Positions 6,543 through 6,821 of a stretch of DNA of 6,821 nucleotides are shown here, piece after piece (the first letter of the stretch is position 1; each line of letters begins with the position of its first letter). Origin of the DNA: CAYSHJ01 sp964589725 (GTDB lineage: Bacteria > Planctomycetota > Planctomycetia > Planctomycetales > Planctomycetaceae). The notes beneath the pieces are model-generated. The model searched no databases, had not been told where the DNA came from, and saw only the letters and a list, made by a program, of their open reading frames with translations. The position numbers were made by a program, and so were the translations under genes. The stretch lies in assembly GCA_964589725.1 (NCBI GenBank), contig CAZPUJ010000154.1, forward strand, positions 1-6,821. Reading direction: 5' to 3'.

Positions 6543-6821
6543 TCAAATCTGCCCGTCCATCGCCATTTGGTGAAAGCAGTGCGTGGTTTTTTCTTGATTC
6601 TCCAGGAGCCAGTCGATCGACGGCTCGTTGTGCATGGCTTTGTGGATTGCCTTGACGATCGCCGCGCGGTGCGTTTGGAACAGAATGCTATGATCAATCT
6701 TTTCGCTCACCACACTGGGATCGAGCCACACCGAAACGATGATGCCCAAGTCGTTCGCCTTCTCCTTGGGGATGTCACCCGCGCGGACGGCGTCGAGCAC
6801 TCCGTTGGCGATCGCGGCCTG
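6543..6821 (-). CDS. fae: Formaldehyde-activating enzyme family protein, C-terminal part (5' partial)
   Basis: The frame runs off the right edge, leaving 92 C-terminal residues beginning QAAIANGVLDAV; Fae proteins are usually about 170 residues, so roughly half is missing, including the N-terminal catalytic region. Recognisable Fae features are the AV..GDIPKEKANDL segment (11-25, compare AV..G.IPADEADDL in methylotroph Fae), a following V.V strand, a KI...I helix, IVKAIHKAMHNEP (compare IQRAVNGEP) and a terminal T-H-x-F near residue 83. Fae joins formaldehyde to tetrahydromethanopterin, giving methylene-tetrahydromethanopterin, in cytoplasmic C1 oxidation or detoxification. The sequence departs from the canonical form: VSVWLDPSVV replaces the usual VGVFIHW, and the end is MAMDGQI. 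It may therefore be a Fae-like paralogue (Fae2/Fae3 type) rather than the main enzyme. A GTG at 6800 is inside the domain and is not the real start. No other C1 genes are visible. Confidence 0.85.
   Translation of the reverse strand, partial: QAAIANGVLDAVRAGDIPKEKANDLGIIVSVWLDPSVVSEKIDHSILFQTHRAAIVKAIHKAMHNEPSIDWLLENQEKTTHCFHQMAMDGQI

Overview
The window looks like part of a planctomycete chromosome, most likely from the Pirellulales/Planctomycetia. The strongest evidence is a DUF1559 prepilin-like protein with an N-terminal GFTLIELLVVIAIIAIL-type helix and a C-terminal H-X9-DG motif, a family greatly expanded in Planctomycetes. Supporting evidence is a large membrane/TPR protein of a type common in that phylum, a Fae-family C1 enzyme (planctomycetes are known to carry tetrahydromethanopterin-linked C1 genes), and an intergenic inverted repeat with a CCGAAGCGTGAGCGAGGG-type core that I associate with these genomes from memory. 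The taxonomic call is an inference; there is no rRNA or marker gene here.

Layout. (1) 2-2830, plus strand: the 3' part of a gene for a multi-pass membrane protein with a C-terminal TPR region; its start lies left of the window. (2) 2835-3758, minus strand: a complete DUF1559 gene, convergent with gene 1 across a gap of only 4 bases. (3) 3759-4042: intergenic, with a pair of overlapping GTTC/GAAC palindromes. (4) 4043-4462, minus: a small, probably exported, histidine-rich protein with a CPLC motif, resembling DUF2946-like proteins. (5) 4463-4688: intergenic, with a dyad in the leader of gene 4 and a good intrinsic terminator for gene 6. (6) 4689-6098, minus: a membrane-anchored or exported alpha/beta hydrolase with a GHSLG nucleophile elbow and a cysteine cluster. 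(7) 6099-6542: a 444-base non-coding stretch rich in inverted repeats, including a 66-base REP-like element. (8) 6543-6821, minus: the C-terminal half of a Fae-family formaldehyde-activating enzyme, running off the right edge.

Four of the five genes lie on the minus strand, but spacing and the terminator at 4615-4655 suggest separate transcription units rather than one operon. I see no shared pathway. Several products act in or beyond the cytoplasmic membrane (the membrane/TPR protein, pseudopilin-like DUF1559, His-rich protein and hydrolase), while Fae is cytoplasmic C1 metabolism. I found no CRISPR array, transposase, tRNA or rRNA. Nothing in the window makes a convincing case for a wholly new multi-gene system; the more unusual items are the cysteine-clustered hydrolase, the His-rich protein, the divergent Fae and the cluster of dyads in 6208-6464.
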